Positions 9,757-20,006 of a stretch of DNA of 64,000 nucleotides are shown here, in pieces (positions within the stretch are counted from its first letter, which is position 1; each line of letters begins with the position of its first letter). A model generated the notes under the pieces. It saw only the letters and a program-made list of their open reading frames with translations. It was not told the origin of the DNA and did not search any database. The position numbers were made by a program, and so were the translations under genes. Source of the stretch: Shewanella sp. SR44-3 (GTDB taxonomy: Bacteria; Pseudomonadota; Gammaproteobacteria; Enterobacterales; Shewanellaceae); contig NZ_JACJDV010000010.1 of assembly GCF_014163735.1 (NCBI RefSeq), positions 40,180 to 104,179 on the forward strand. The letters run 5' to 3'.

Positions 9757-9880
9757 TGATATCTCCTAGTCGATACTTATTGAGTATAAGGGAGAGCGCA
9801 AATGAAGACAGTTTTTCCTATTGATTATTTAGTTTTCATGACTTAAAAATTAACTTGTGATTAATTATCAATCATTTAGT

Positions 9881-10396
9881 TTAGTCGCATTTAATCACTT
9901 TCTTGGTTGAAAATCTCACCCGTCCAGCTTGATTAACCACTAATGCTTTAGAGTAGGGGCTATCGAATTCTTCTGGGCAATACTTGAAGGTGCCATTGGT
10001 GCCTGAGGCGAGCCCATCGGCTTGAAAGCGGATAGCAGGTCGATTATAAAGGACGATATCTTCTTCATTGAAGTGTCCTGTAACATGAATGATGGTATCT
10101 TGGCCATCTATCTGATTTTTTTGCCCTGTATCGGTAAATACACTTAGGCCATCTTGCCAATTAGTGGTGCACTTATTATTTTCAATCGGGCATACAGTGA
10201 CGCGTGTACCATAAGAAATAGCGATATTACGGGCGAGTATTAAGGTTTGTTGTATGGTGCGTATGCTGCTATCGGCACGTGTTGATAGCACAAACGAATT
10301 CAGAGATGGGCTGGCTATTATTGAAAGCAGCAAAAAAATCGTTAAACCTGTGAGTAACTCTACTAAGTTAAAGCCATGATATTTATTGGCATACAT
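9881..10396 (-). CDS. fimT: FimT/GspH-family pseudopilin (copy 2)
   Basis: The 171-residue pseudopilin has the leader HG^FNLVELLTGLTIFLLLS and the same GspH/FimT architecture as its neighbour, including LARNIAISYGTRVTVCP and FQADGLASGTNGTFKYCP. Phe-Asn replaces the usual Phe-Ser after the cleavage site, but Glu +5 is kept. It is transcribed toward copy 1 with a 124-base gap. Shared motifs point to duplication followed by divergence, giving two FimT proteins that may have different partners or ligands. Confidence 0.82.
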   Translation of the reverse strand: MYANKYHGFNLVELLTGLTIFLLLSIIASPSLNSFVLSTRADSSIRTIQQTLILARNIAISYGTRVTVCPIENNKCTTNWQDGLSVFTDTGQKNQIDGQDTIIHVTGHFNEEDIVLYNRPAIRFQADGLASGTNGTFKYCPEEFDSPYSKALVVNQAGRVRFSTKKVIKCD

Positions 10397-10602
10397 AGTT
10401 CATCCTTGTAACTAAGCCACTATTTCCCACATCGCTTTTGTCATTACTTTATCGTGAAAACGAGTCTAGTGACAGTGAGCCATAAGTTAATCTTAGTATG
10501 AAATTGCATAGCTTTCTTGGGGCGGAATAAAAAATTCGCGATAGTGCTTTAACTTCAAAAACATTCAAGTAAGATAAAGCCAATCCTGGCATTAATGGAT
10601 AG

Positions 10603-10980
<378 letters not shown>

Positions 10981-10982
10981 TC

Positions 10983-11006
10983 AAAGGGCCATGGGCCCTT
11001 TTTTTA
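10983..11006 (+). terminator. Terminator after glnB
   Basis: AAAGGGCC-ATG-GGCCCTTT stem-loop followed by a T run, starting two bases after the glnB stop. Confidence 0.9.
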
Positions 11007-11053
11007 TGTCTAAAAATTAAGTTAATCTTATCAATGGGCACATAGGTGAGTAC

Positions 11054-12340
11054 ATGGCTGTAAAAGTGGTGATTGTTGGTGGCGGGGCTGCGGGTCTAGC
11101 CTTGGCATCTAAGCTGGGGCGAAAGTTTGGTCTTAAGGGCGAGATGGATATTTATCTGGTTGATAAGAGTCCAATGCACATTTGGAAGCCTAAATTGCAC
11201 GAAGTGGCGGTAGGTATAATAGATCAATCCCTAGAGGGGGTGTTATATCGCGACCATGGCCTTAAGAATGGTTATCGATTTTTATCTGGTGAATTAAGTG
11301 GTTGCCAGCCGGATAAAAAACTTATTGAGTTAGCCGCTGTTATAGATAGTGATGGCGAAGAAGTTGTCCCTAAACGTGAAATCTCATACGACTATTTAGT
11401 GCTTGCTCTTGGAGGAGTGTCAAATAGTTTTAACACTCCAGGCGCCGAGCAACATTGCATATTCCTAGATAACCTACCCAGTGCAGAGCGTTTCCATAAT
11501 AAGTTACTCGATGGTTTATTACACATCAATGAAACTCAAGATAAACTCAGTATAGGCATAGTCGGAGCCGGAGCGACTGGCGTTGAGTTGGCAGCAGAAC
11601 TTCACCATGTGATTGAATCAGTTAAATCCTACGGCTACTTAAATATTTCGTCTCAAAACCTTGAAGTACATCTTATTGAAGCTGCACCGAAAATTTTATC
11701 TCAATTACCAGATAGGGTCAGTCTCAGAGCTCAAACGTTATTAAGTAAACTCGGGATAAAATTGCATCTTGGAGTACAAGTTAAGGAGGTCACAAAAGCA
11801 GGCTTTGTTACGGCTTCTGGTGATGTCATCAGCGCCAATATTAAAGTGTGGGCTGCGGGGGTTAAAGGCCCCAATATCTTTCGCCAGCTAATTGAACTAC
11901 CTATAACCGCACGTAATCAAGTCAAGGTTGATGCTTGCATGAGAGTGCAGGGACATGAAAATATTTATGCTCTAGGTGATTGTGCAGAATTGTTTCTTGC
12001 TGATGGCAAAGCTGTTCCGCCTAGGGCTCAAGCTGCAGCACAAATGGCTGATAGCTTATTTATTAATTTACAGCGGCAGCTAAAAGGGCAGCAGGAATTG
12101 GCCTTTGTGTATAAAGATTATGGCTCCTTGGTATCTTTAAGCCGTTTTTCTGCTGTAGGTAGTCTAATGGGAAGCTTACGCTCAGGGACTTTTTTTATTG
12201 AAGGGCATCTAGCCAGAATCATGTACGTATCTTTATACCAGCGCCACTTAGCCAGTTTATACGGCTGGGGGGCGGCAATTGTATATCGTTTTGCACAAAA
12301 ACTATTACGCTGGCATAGACCGAAACTTAAATTACATTAA
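11054..12340 (+). CDS. ndh: Type II NADH dehydrogenase (NDH-2)
   Basis: The 428-residue flavoprotein has two Rossmann nucleotide-binding motifs: VIVGGGAAGLAL at the N-terminus (FAD) and IGIVGAGATGVELA at about residue 170 (NADH). Also visible are the WAAGVKGP and YALGDCAE motifs near 275-310. NDH-2 is a peripheral inner-membrane enzyme that passes electrons from NADH to quinone without pumping protons. The basic, hydrophobic C-terminal helix probably anchors it. It forms a single-gene unit. Confidence 0.93.
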   Translation: MAVKVVIVGGGAAGLALASKLGRKFGLKGEMDIYLVDKSPMHIWKPKLHEVAVGIIDQSLEGVLYRDHGLKNGYRFLSGELSGCQPDKKLIELAAVIDSDGEEVVPKREISYDYLVLALGGVSNSFNTPGAEQHCIFLDNLPSAERFHNKLLDGLLHINETQDKLSIGIVGAGATGVELAAELHHVIESVKSYGYLNISSQNLEVHLIEAAPKILSQLPDRVSLRAQTLLSKLGIKLHLGVQVKEVTKAGFVTASGDVISANIKVWAAGVKGPNIFRQLIELPITARNQVKVDACMRVQGHENIYALGDCAELFLADGKAVPPRAQAAAQMADSLFINLQRQLKGQQELAFVYKDYGSLVSLSRFSAVGSLMGSLRSGTFFIEGHLARIMYVSLYQRHLASLYGWGAAIVYRFAQKLLRWHRPKLKLH

Positions 12341-12536
12341 TCAATAAAATAGCAATTAGCCTAAATATTTCGATGTTAAGCGCGAAATCTTATGTTATGT
12401 TATATTTAAGTTATAAAGATCATAAGTATAGGAACATGAGTTCAACACTTTGATGTGTGTAAAGTGTACGAATTACCCGAAGTTCCACTGATGAAATACA
12501 ATTAATTATTGAAGTTAAAGGATTAAAGGAAGCATA

Positions 12537-13247
12537 ATGCCTAACAAAATCACCTTACTTGAGCCATCTAAGCATGGCGAGTTAAAAATTGCAGCAACAG
12601 ATTTCAAGCACGTTGCTGAGCAACACATAGTACCCGTTAGCTTGCATGAGATTGCTCACGCAGCGACTGAATACCCAATAGTATTTGTTAAAAATGGCGA
12701 CTCTGATGATTTTCAAGCCGTTGCTATGATGGGATTAAAACCAGGGACTAACCTAAGCGTTAAAGAAGGTAAGTGGCAAGGTCTGTATATTCCTGCCGTT
12801 GTACGTGACTACCCACTAGGTCTCGTATTAAACCCTGAAGTCAAAGATAAGGTGTGGATTGGTATTCGTGAGCAAGCGGCTTCTGTGAGTAAAACTGAAG
12901 GTAATGCTTTATTTGATGGCGAAAAAGAGTCTGAATTTTTGGCTGCTAGAAAAGCTGCATTAATTGCGCACTTTGAACAAGATCAAGCTAGCCGCGGTAT
13001 TTTAAGTTTCTTATCACAAAAAGGGTTACTTAAGTCGCAAAGCCTCACTGTTGATGTTGCGGGCGAGAAACGCAATATTAATGGCTTATTTATCATTGAT
13101 GAAGAGAAGTTGAATTCGTTAAGTGATGAAGATTACCTAGATTTGCGTAAGCGCGGTTTACTGGCGCCGATTTATGCACATTTTGCATCACTAAATCAGG
13201 TCAACCGTCTAGCCCGCAGTGAAGTCTTGTCACAACAAGCTAGCTAA
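12537..13247 (+). CDS. SapC family protein
   Basis: The 236-residue product matches the SapC family in its core, with VPVSLHEIAHAATEYPIVF near residue 35 and GLYIPAVVRDYPLGLV near 80. The family is named after an S-layer secretion locus in Campylobacter, but its biochemical role in gammaproteobacteria is not established. No signal peptide or membrane segment is visible. About 195 AT-rich bases precede it, with a purine-rich ribosome site (AAAGGA) just before the ATG, and it has its own terminator. Confidence 0.8.
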   Translation: MPNKITLLEPSKHGELKIAATDFKHVAEQHIVPVSLHEIAHAATEYPIVFVKNGDSDDFQAVAMMGLKPGTNLSVKEGKWQGLYIPAVVRDYPLGLVLNPEVKDKVWIGIREQAASVSKTEGNALFDGEKESEFLAARKAALIAHFEQDQASRGILSFLSQKGLLKSQSLTVDVAGEKRNINGLFIIDEEKLNSLSDEDYLDLRKRGLLAPIYAHFASLNQVNRLARSEVLSQQAS

Positions 13248-13274
13248 CAGGGTGTAGACTTAGCGCTAGAATTT

Positions 13275-13300
13275 AAGCCTCTCACGTAGAGGCTTTTTTT
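13275..13300 (+). terminator. Terminator after the SapC-family gene
   Basis: AAGCCTCT-CACGT-AGAGGCTT stem-loop followed by T residues, 28 bases after the stop. Confidence 0.88.
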
Positions 13301-13360
13301 ATGACTAACATTTACGCAAATGCTAGTTCACTGCTTGCCTATCGATAAATTACAGGAAAT

Positions 13361-13391
13361 AAAAAAGCCACTCATTGAGTGGCTTTTTTAT
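13361..13391 (-). terminator. Terminator of the tRNA transcript (possibly bidirectional)
   Basis: The palindrome AAAAAGCCACTCA / TGAGTGGCTTTTT has A and T tracts on both sides, so it could work on both strands. On the minus strand it lies six bases after the tRNA-Thr 3' end. Confidence 0.85.
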
Positions 13392-13396
13392 TTTTA

Positions 13397-13472
<76 letters not shown>

Positions 13473-13479
13473 TAAATAG

Positions 13480-13555
13480 TGGTGCCCGAACCCGGAATCG
13501 AACCAGGGACACGAGGATTTTCAATCCTCTGCTCTACCGACTGAGCTATTCGGGC
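13480..13555 (-). tRNA. tRNA-Phe (anticodon GAA)
   Basis: On the minus strand from 13555: acceptor GCCCGAA pairs with TTCGGGC, the D arm has AGCTCAGTCGGTAGAGC, the anticodon stem-loop GAGGATTGAAAATCCTC gives GAA, the T arm has GGTTCGATTCC, and CCA is encoded. It is the first tRNA of a Phe-Thr pair. Confidence 0.96.
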
Positions 13556-13639
13556 AACTAAACTAAGTGTTAGTTTACTATTCTAACAAGGTCTTTCTTA
13601 GTCGCTATCTAGCTTGCTAAGTCGTCCCTCGTTTGGAAT

Positions 13640-13674
13640 GCGCACATAGTATAGTTATGGCTTTTATCCTGCAA
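13640..13674 (-). promoter_or_regulatory. Promoter of the tRNA-Phe/Thr operon
   Basis: On the minus strand TTGCAG (13669-13674) and TACTAT (13646-13651) are spaced by 17 bases. A GC-rich discriminator, GTGCGC, follows the -10, as in stringently controlled stable-RNA promoters. The predicted start leaves a leader of roughly 80 bases before tRNA-Phe. Confidence 0.7.
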
Positions 13675-13793
13675 GTGCTTTTTAACGCTTTTTTATCGTT
13701 CGGCTAGTAATTGTTCATAATGAGCATTTTTAGTTCATTATTTGGCATTATCTATGGGGTAAATGATGCTTTTAGGCTCATTACTGATAAAGA

Positions 13794-14069
13794 TTAGTCT
13801 TCCGCTGGCGGTACGTAACCTTCGATTTCTACCTGTTTACCTTCGAATAGGAAATTAATCATTTGCTGCTCAAGTAATTTTCTATCGTCAAGATTCATCA
13901 TGTTGAGTTTTTTCTCATTGATTAGCATGGTTTGCTTTTGTTGCCACAACCCCCAAGCTTCTTTACTGACATTTTCAAAGATACGTTTACCTAGGTCTCC
14001 TGGATAAAGTTGGAAATCTAATCCGGCTGCTTCTTTGTTTAAATACACACAGTTGATGATACGAGCCAT
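13794..14069 (-). CDS. yggX: Oxidative damage protection / Fe(II) trafficking protein YggX
   Basis: This 91-residue cytoplasmic protein matches YggX throughout: the N-terminal [15 protein letters not shown] (with the conserved Cys7), [23 protein letters not shown] and a C-terminal acidic tail. YggX protects iron-sulfur clusters and is proposed to move Fe(II). It lies 40 bases after mutY on the same strand, the conserved mutY-yggX operon. The pairing is sensible since MutY carries a 4Fe-4S cluster. Confidence 0.95.
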   Translation of the reverse strand: MARIINCVYLNKEAAGLDFQLYPGDLGKRIFENVSKEAWGLWQQKQTMLINEKKLNMMNLDDRKLLEQQMINFLFEGKQVEIEGYVPPAED

Positions 14070-14109
14070 GGTTACTCCTAGTAATGTAATTTATGTTGCA
14101 CTTTATGAC

Positions 14110-15168
14110 TTATAGCTGAGCAAGGATCCGCTCCGTTGCTGCCGCTAAGCCCACTTTATCTGGATGGTTTATGTTATACCAAAGCGTGTTGCTTTGCTCT
14201 TGGATCTCATTGCTATGTGATATAGCTGCATTTTGGCTGTCTAAATTAATCACTATGGCATTAATGTCGAGATGAAAGTGGCTGAAGGTATGCCTAAAAC
14301 AAATAAGCGCTTCACGGGGTAGCGTACTTAAGCCTTCCTCAACAAGCTTTTGTTCTATGGCTTGCTCACTGTCAAATTGAGGGAAACACCATAGTCCGCC
14401 CCAGATCCCTGCTGGAGGGCGTTTATTCATCAAGACTTTGCCATCTTGTAATAACACCAGCATCCAAGCCGTTTTTTCTGGAATGACTTTTTTAGGCTTT
14501 TTACCTGGGAAGTTGGCTTGAGTTTGAGTGTTATAAGCTTGGCAGTCATCATTGACTGGACAAAGCTCGCATTTCGGCTTACTGCGGCTACAAAGGCTTG
14601 CACCTAAGTCCATCATGGCTTGGTTGTATTTGGCGACATCATTTTTTGGGGTTTTTAGCTTAGTGATATCCCATAAACGATTTTCGACTATCTTTTGCCC
14701 CGGCCAGCCTGCAACGGCATCATGCCTTGCTAGCACTCGTTTAACGTTACCATCCAAGATGGGGTGATGTTGTTGTAACGATAGCGACAATATTGCGCCA
14801 GCCGTGGATAAACCAATCCCAGGCAGTGCCAGCACTTGCTCTATGTCTTCGGGGAAGCGCCCTTGGTGATAGTCGCGAATAATTTGCGCGGCCTTTTGTA
14901 GGTTTCGCGCCCGAGCGTAATAACCAAGGCCAGTCCAAAAGTGCAACACTTCATCTTGAGGCGCATTCGCTAAGCTTAAAATATCGGGGAAGCGCAGCAT
15001 AAATTTTTGGTAATAACCAATAACAGTCGCCACTTGAGTTTGTTGCAACATGATTTCAGACACCCAAACGGAGTAAGGGGTCTTATTGAGTTGCCAAGGC
15101 AGAGTTTTACGTCCGTGGACGTCGTACCAAGCGATAATACGCTCAGAAAAAAGGGGTATGGTATTCAT
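14110..15168 (-). CDS. mutY: Adenine DNA glycosylase
   Basis: MutY removes adenine mispaired with 8-oxoguanine. The 352-residue protein shows the catalytic Glu in [10 protein letters not shown] (about 38), the helix-hairpin-helix [13 protein letters not shown] (about 115), the catalytic Asp in [12 protein letters not shown] (about 138), the four-cysteine 4Fe-4S loop [17 protein letters not shown] (about 193-209), and a C-terminal NUDIX-like domain that recognises oxoG. It is divergent from trmB across 183 bases and upstream of yggX. Confidence 0.97.
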   Translation of the reverse strand: MNTIPLFSERIIAWYDVHGRKTLPWQLNKTPYSVWVSEIMLQQTQVATVIGYYQKFMLRFPDILSLANAPQDEVLHFWTGLGYYARARNLQKAAQIIRDYHQGRFPEDIEQVLALPGIGLSTAGAILSLSLQQHHPILDGNVKRVLARHDAVAGWPGQKIVENRLWDITKLKTPKNDVAKYNQAMMDLGASLCSRSKPKCELCPVNDDCQAYNTQTQANFPGKKPKKVIPEKTAWMLVLLQDGKVLMNKRPPAGIWGGLWCFPQFDSEQAIEQKLVEEGLSTLPREALICFRHTFSHFHLDINAIVINLDSQNAAISHSNEIQEQSNTLWYNINHPDKVGLAAATERILAQL

Positions 15169-15351
15169 CGCGGCAGTGTAGCGGCTCCTATTTAGTGAAA
15201 CAAGCGCTAGTTAAGGCTGAGGGACACTAAATAATTATGCTCTTGGGTGCACTTGCTAACTAATAGCAGATATACTTGCAGGTTGAATGAATGACAGATT
15301 GAATTAGACTGATTAAACCCTGCTTTAGTCAGTGAATATATAGAGGCTAGA

Positions 15352-16068
15352 ATGAGCGATGTAACTACCGCTGAATTTAATGAGGAAGGTAAATACCTTC
15401 GTAAGATCAGAAGTTTTGTATTAAGAGAAGGCCGTTTGACTAAAGGTCAAGCTCAGGCAATTGAATCTCATTGGCCTGCCATGGGGCTAGATTATTCCCC
15501 ACAAGCTATCGATCTTACTCAGACTTTTGGCCGTGAAGCGGACACAGTGCTGGAGATAGGTTTTGGCATGGGCGGCTCTTTAGTTGAAATGGCCGCAGCG
15601 GCGCCAGAACTTAACTACATTGGCATCGAAGTGCATAAACCCGGTGTGGGGGCGTGTTTAGGTGTTGCAGGTGAAGCAAAAGTGACTAACTTGCGGGTCT
15701 ATCACCATGATGCAATGGAAGTGTTAGAACACAGTATTGCTGATGGTTCATTGTCTCGGGTGCAATTATTTTTTCCCGATCCTTGGCATAAAAAGCGTCA
15801 CCATAAGCGCCGTATCGTTCAAGCTGAATTTGCCGAATTAATTCGTCGTAAATTAAAGCTTGGCGGCGTATTCCATATGGCAACAGACTGGGAAAATTAT
15901 AGCGAGCATATGCTTGAAGTGATGAACGCAGCGCCGGGTTATAAAAATCAGTCAGCGACAGGTACTGTGGTTGAACGCCCAGATCACCGTCCACTGACCA
16001 AGTTTGAGGCGCGTGGCCACAGGCTAGGGCACGGCGTATGGGACATAATGTTCGAAAGAATTGAATAA
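15352..16068 (+). CDS. trmB: tRNA (guanine-N7)-methyltransferase
   Basis: TrmB methylates G46 in the variable loop of tRNAs using S-adenosylmethionine. The 238-residue protein carries the SAM-binding [12 protein letters not shown] motif (about 65), [15 protein letters not shown] (about 140, the family signature) and [12 protein letters not shown] near the C-terminus. It is divergent from mutY and upstream of yggL, the same gene neighbourhood as in E. coli. Confidence 0.96.
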   Translation: MSDVTTAEFNEEGKYLRKIRSFVLREGRLTKGQAQAIESHWPAMGLDYSPQAIDLTQTFGREADTVLEIGFGMGGSLVEMAAAAPELNYIGIEVHKPGVGACLGVAGEAKVTNLRVYHHDAMEVLEHSIADGSLSRVQLFFPDPWHKKRHHKRRIVQAEFAELIRRKLKLGGVFHMATDWENYSEHMLEVMNAAPGYKNQSATGTVVERPDHRPLTKFEARGHRLGHGVWDIMFERIE

Positions 16069-16154
16069 CTCCAACTTTAAATAACATCAGTATTTTTAAA
16101 AAGGTCACAGACTCAGTGTGTGATCATTAACGTTAACTAAAAGGTGATGCACTA

Positions 16155-16481
16155 ATGGCTAAGAATCGTAGTCTCCGTTTACGTAAGAAACTTCGCGTCG
16201 ATGAATTCCAAGAATTTGGTTTTGATATCAATTGGGTTTTTGAAGACAGTGTTTCTGAAGCTGATATTGATAACTTGGTGGACCAATTCATTAATGAAGT
16301 CATTGAGCCTCGTAAACTGGGTTTTCATGGCGGCGGCCATAAAGAATGGGAAGGCATTATTGCTACTCAAGATATTGGTAAATGCACCGAAGAAGATATT
16401 GCTGTTGTTAAAGCATTTTGGCAGGCAAAACCCGTTAAAGATTTAGAGATAAGTGCGTTGTACGATATCTGGTGGGGTTAA
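16155..16481 (+). CDS. yggL: YggL family (DUF469) ribosome-associated protein
   Basis: The 108-residue protein matches Ygg[17 protein letters not shown] at the N-terminus, a central GGGHKEWEG segment and a C-terminal YDIWWG. In E. coli YggL is reported to bind the 50S ribosomal subunit; that is family knowledge and not visible here. It lies between trmB and glsB, eight bases before the glsB start, and is probably co-transcribed with glsB. Confidence 0.9.
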   Translation: MAKNRSLRLRKKLRVDEFQEFGFDINWVFEDSVSEADIDNLVDQFINEVIEPRKLGFHGGGHKEWEGIIATQDIGKCTEEDIAVVKAFWQAKPVKDLEISALYDIWWG

Positions 16482-16489
16482 TTCCCTCA

Positions 16490-17404
16490 ATGGCAGATAA
16501 AGCACTGCTAGAGCATGTGGTCGAACAAGTTCGGCCTTTGCTCGGTAAAGGCAAGGTCGCTGATTATATTCCAGCGCTTGCCAGTGTTTGTCCAAGTAAA
16601 ATTGCTATCGCAATTACGACTATGGATGGCAACACTATTGGGGCTGGAGATTATCTCGAGCCTTTTTCTATTCAGAGTATTTCCAAAGTCTTCAGCCTTA
16701 CTGCATCACTGGGATTATATGAAGAAAGAGAGATTTGGCACCGAGTAGGTAAGGAGCCGTCAGGGCATTCATTTAACTCTTTAGTTCAAGTGGAATTGGA
16801 ACGAGGAAAGCCCCGTAATCCTTTTATTAATGCCGGCGCCTTGGTTATTGCCGATTTACTTCAAAGCCGTCTAGGCGCACCGAAACAGCGGATGTTGGAA
16901 ATCGTTAGGCATCTGAGCTGCAATCCTAAAATTAGTTACGATAAAGTCGTGGCCGATTCTGAATATCAGTTCAGTGCTCGCAATGCCGCGATCGCTTATT
17001 TGATGAAGTCTTTTGGCAACTTTGACGGTGACGTCAACACTGTGCTTAAAAGTTACTTTCATTACTGCGCACTAAAGATGAATTGCGCTGATCTTTCTAA
17101 AGCCATGTTTTATCTTGCTAATCGAGGCAAAACACTCACAGGTGAGCAGTTAGTTACCCCCATTCAAACTCGGCAGCTCAATGCCTTGTTAGCCACTTCT
17201 GGTTTATATGATGGTGCAGGGGAATTTGCTTATCGGGTTGGTATGCCGGGTAAAAGCGGTGTTGGCGGCGGCATTATTGCGGTTATTCCTGGAGACATGT
17301 CTATTTGCGTTTGGTCACCGGCACTCGATCCCAATGGTAACTCCCTAGCAGGTACGGCGATGTTAGAGCTATTAAGCCAAGAATTAGGCCGTTCTATTTT
17401 CTAG
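16490..17404 (+). CDS. glsB: Glutaminase
   Basis: The enzyme hydrolyses glutamine to glutamate and ammonia. From ATG 16490 the length is 304 residues, as in E. coli GlsB. The catalytic Ser-x-x-Lys dyad is in [13 protein letters not shown] (about residue 60), with [10 protein letters not shown] (about 110) and the C-terminal GVGGGIIAV loop (about 255) also conserved. An in-frame GTG at 16472 overlaps yggL and is less likely. It follows yggL directly. Confidence 0.95.
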   Translation: MADKALLEHVVEQVRPLLGKGKVADYIPALASVCPSKIAIAITTMDGNTIGAGDYLEPFSIQSISKVFSLTASLGLYEEREIWHRVGKEPSGHSFNSLVQVELERGKPRNPFINAGALVIADLLQSRLGAPKQRMLEIVRHLSCNPKISYDKVVADSEYQFSARNAAIAYLMKSFGNFDGDVNTVLKSYFHYCALKMNCADLSKAMFYLANRGKTLTGEQLVTPIQTRQLNALLATSGLYDGAGEFAYRVGMPGKSGVGGGIIAVIPGDMSICVWSPALDPNGNSLAGTAMLELLSQELGRSIF

Positions 17405-17491
17405 CCCCTTCAGCTCTCTTCTGATCTATCACTCGATCTATCCCAAGATCTAGAACCTTCGACTAGGCGCTTGTCCTGAATAGATAACAAT

Positions 17492-17526
17492 AAGTGAAAT
17501 TAATCATTATGTGGTTAATTTCACTT
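17492..17526. other. 12-bp inverted repeat in the 302-base gap after glsB
   Basis: AAGTGAAATTAA and TTAATTTCACTT flank an 11-base spacer. There is no T tract beyond four bases, so it is at best a weak terminator or an mRNA 3'-end stabiliser for glsB. The rest of the 17405-17706 gap holds no open frame with gene character, only the presumed promoter and GGATAATAAC ribosome site of the next gene. Confidence 0.5.
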
Positions 17527-17706
17527 ACTCTAACTATAACTGTGTTGTTTCCATTACCATTTGGCATGTTGCTATTATATAAAATCACGTATTATCAATA
17601 GCTTGAATTGTTGGCATGGCTTGTGCTATCTAAACCTTGTGCTACCTGAATCTTGTGATATTGAAACCTAATACCCATTAAGTCTGTTCCAGAAAGGATA
17701 ATAACA

Positions 17707-18543
17707 ATGAAGCTACCAACCTTGAAAAGTCGTCCCCTTATTGCCAGTGCTTTATGTACGGCGCTATTGAGTATGACGATGGCAACTCCAGCACAGGCAA
17801 AAATGTCCTTGAATAATGAGCAGTGTAATTTATCGCTTAATTTTGATGTGACGGTGGAGCCTAAAAAGTTACTGGTGAGTGATAAAGGGGTGGAGCAGTA
17901 TCGAGTTGAATTCGATAAGCTTTATGTTCAAGGTCAGTCGGTGACGCTAACCCCTAAGCAGAGTCAGGCGCTACAAAGTTATTCTGATTCGCTATCCACA
18001 CAAGTCCCAGAGGCTATCGCCTTAGTCTCAGAAGTGATGGTGATAGTTAACCAATCTGTCACCACGGCGCTGTCACCTATTTTGGGCGAACAAACCAGTG
18101 TTCATTTAGATAAAATGATGCAAGGGATCCAAACCAAGGTGGACACTCTTGCCTACCGCCAAGGTGATAAATTTTATCTAGGTGCCACAGACTCTTCCAT
18201 TGAAGACACGTTTAATGAAGAGTTTGAACAAGAAATTGAGCAGATGGTAATGAGTTCACTAGGTAGTTTGATGATGACAATTGGTAGCCAGATCATGTCT
18301 TCAGAGGGAGGCACTTTTGAAGAGAAAATGAATGCCTTCTCAACCAAGATGGACAATGTAGGTAAAGATATTGAATTGCAAGTCGAGTCTCAAACTAAGA
18401 CGTTAGAGGCTAGAGCCGACAAGTTATGCAGTAATTTTGAAGGATTAATGGTGCAAGAGAAAAAACTTCACCAGCAAATCCCACAATTGTCGCCTTATGT
18501 CATTGCCAGTAACAATGTCACCAAAAACAGCAGCAAAAAATAA
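17707..18543 (+). CDS. YggN-like exported protein (DUF2884)
   Basis: The 278-residue protein starts with a signal peptide ending ATPAQA^KMS. The mature part begins with a Cys-containing NNEQCNLSLNFDV segment and has a long, acidic and methionine-rich helical middle (EEFEQEIEQMVMSSLGSLM) with a late Cys in ADKLCSNF. This matches the YggN/DUF2884 periplasmic family, whose function is unknown. The neighbourhood (mutY, yggX, trmB, yggL, glsB, yggN) is the one found in E. coli and supports the call. Confidence 0.8.
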   Translation: MKLPTLKSRPLIASALCTALLSMTMATPAQAKMSLNNEQCNLSLNFDVTVEPKKLLVSDKGVEQYRVEFDKLYVQGQSVTLTPKQSQALQSYSDSLSTQVPEAIALVSEVMVIVNQSVTTALSPILGEQTSVHLDKMMQGIQTKVDTLAYRQGDKFYLGATDSSIEDTFNEEFEQEIEQMVMSSLGSLMMTIGSQIMSSEGGTFEEKMNAFSTKMDNVGKDIELQVESQTKTLEARADKLCSNFEGLMVQEKKLHQQIPQLSPYVIASNNVTKNSSKK

Positions 18544-18721
18544 CTGACGATTTACGCTTAAGAACTAGCCTTTAAGTTGAATCGTGCATCATGTTAAGTG
18601 GTTGATTTTGTTGTGAATTCAGGTTTTTTTGAGGTTTTTTGAACAGCTAGCCTAGATTTAACCCACTCCCTGCATGTTTTCATGCCTTTAGTCTCTGCGG
18701 TATTCCCTACCCAATTTGGCT

Positions 18722-18752
18722 CCCTGTAAGTCTGACTTACAGGGATTTTTTT
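18722..18752 (+). terminator. Terminator after the YggN-like gene
   Basis: CCCTGTAAGTC / GACTTACAGGG hairpin with a tiny loop followed by ATTTTTTT. Confidence 0.88.
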
Positions 18753-18819
18753 ATTCCCTGTATCTTTGTTCGTATTTATAAATTGTCAATTATAAATATA
18801 GAGCAATTGTCGGTTAATT

Positions 18820-18828
18820 TGATATACT
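18820..18828 (+). promoter_or_regulatory. Possible extended -10 promoter for the LysR gene
   Basis: TG-A-TATACT forms an extended -10 element; no convincing -35 is visible. A start near 18835 would give a leader of about 200 bases carrying the hairpin at 18903-18966. Confidence 0.4.
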
Positions 18829-18902
18829 CCCTGCCAAATTACAGTCTGAGCTAAAATTCCTAACTGCTTAATTTTATATAACTTGGTTAGGAGCCGTAGC
18901 AT

Positions 18903-18966
18903 AGTGAGTGTTGACGTCTTGATTGTGCTGTAGCACAACAAGTCTAGGCGTTATGTTGAACTCACT
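18903..18966 (+). other. Nested inverted repeat in the leader of the LysR gene
   Basis: AGTGAGT pairs with ACTCACT 50 bases away. Inside, CTTG-A-TTGTGC and GCACAA-CAAG form a ten-base-pair stem closed by a TGTA loop. There is no T tract, so this is not a terminator. It may be an mRNA structure or a protein-binding site upstream of the regulator gene. Confidence 0.5.
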
Positions 18967-19035
18967 AAGTCGGTTTTAGTCTCTTAAAAGATTGTCGAAG
19001 ATTATTCATGTCGTACATAGCTTAAGGCGACTTAC

Positions 19036-19980
19036 ATGTTAGAACTGCTAGAACCCATTGCCATTTTTACCCATGTCGCTCGAGCCGGCAGCTTTAGCGC
19101 AGCAGCAAGACGTTTGGGAATTTCTAAATCAAAAGTGAGTACCCAGGTTGCCGATCTTGAGCATAAGTTAGGTGTACAGCTTATTCAGCGTACGACACGG
19201 AGTTTAAGCTTAACGGAAGCCGGTAATTTACTCTACGTTCAAGGCGAAGAGCTATTACGTGATGCTGAGCAAGCCGTATCCAGTGTTCACAACCTCAATG
19301 ATGCGACTCGCGGTGTACTAAAGGTGGGTATTTCTCAATCTTTTGGTACCATGCACATTATCCCTGCATTGCCTGATTTTATGGCAAGACACCCAGAGCT
19401 TGAACTACAAGTTAGCTTACTGGACCATAAAGTCGATGTTGTCAGCGAAGGCTTGGATTTATTGTTGACCATGTCTGAGCAGCTTCCCCTTGGGATGGTG
19501 GCAAGGCCTTTGATGAAGTGCCAGTTCTTATTAGTTGCCTCTCCAAGTTATATCGCCCAACATGGCGTAGTTGCAAGCCCTGAGCAATTGGTTGATCACA
19601 ACTGTTTAGTGTATCAAGGCGAATGGCATGAACACAGCATGTGGCAATTTAAGCGTGGCGAAGATTATTGTGAAATTGGTGTATCTGGCAACTTTAGAGT
19701 CGACAATGCACCCGCACTAAAATCTGCGGCCGTAAGTGGTTTAGGTGTTGCTTATCTTGCCAGCTACTTAATGGAAGATGAGATAGAAAAAGGCACTCTT
19801 ATTCCACTGCTGACTGATTGGCAGCTCACTAACCATTTACCGCTACAAGCTGTTTACCCAAGACGTAAGCACTTAGCACCTAAGGTCAGTGCTTTTATTG
19901 ATTTTATTAAAACCCATATTGGATCACCTCCTCATTGGGATGCAAAGTACGAACATCTCTACAAGCAGCGTAAGCAATAA
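19036..19980 (+). CDS. LysR-family transcriptional regulator
   Basis: The 314-residue protein has an N-terminal winged helix-turn-helix (FTHVARAGSFSAAARRLGI, then SKVSTQVADLE) and a C-terminal periplasmic-binding-like effector domain (GVLKVGISQSFG onward). It falls in the CrgA/AaeR-like branch by its spacing. LysR proteins usually act on a divergent neighbour, but here the upstream gene is not divergent and lies about 490 bases away, so the target cannot be read from context. Two terminators bracket it as a single-gene unit. Confidence 0.9.
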   Translation: MLELLEPIAIFTHVARAGSFSAAARRLGISKSKVSTQVADLEHKLGVQLIQRTTRSLSLTEAGNLLYVQGEELLRDAEQAVSSVHNLNDATRGVLKVGISQSFGTMHIIPALPDFMARHPELELQVSLLDHKVDVVSEGLDLLLTMSEQLPLGMVARPLMKCQFLLVASPSYIAQHGVVASPEQLVDHNCLVYQGEWHEHSMWQFKRGEDYCEIGVSGNFRVDNAPALKSAAVSGLGVAYLASYLMEDEIEKGTLIPLLTDWQLTNHLPLQAVYPRRKHLAPKVSAFIDFIKTHIGSPPHWDAKYEHLYKQRKQ

Positions 19981-20006
19981 TGGAAACAGTGTTTTATTGT
20001 TAATAT

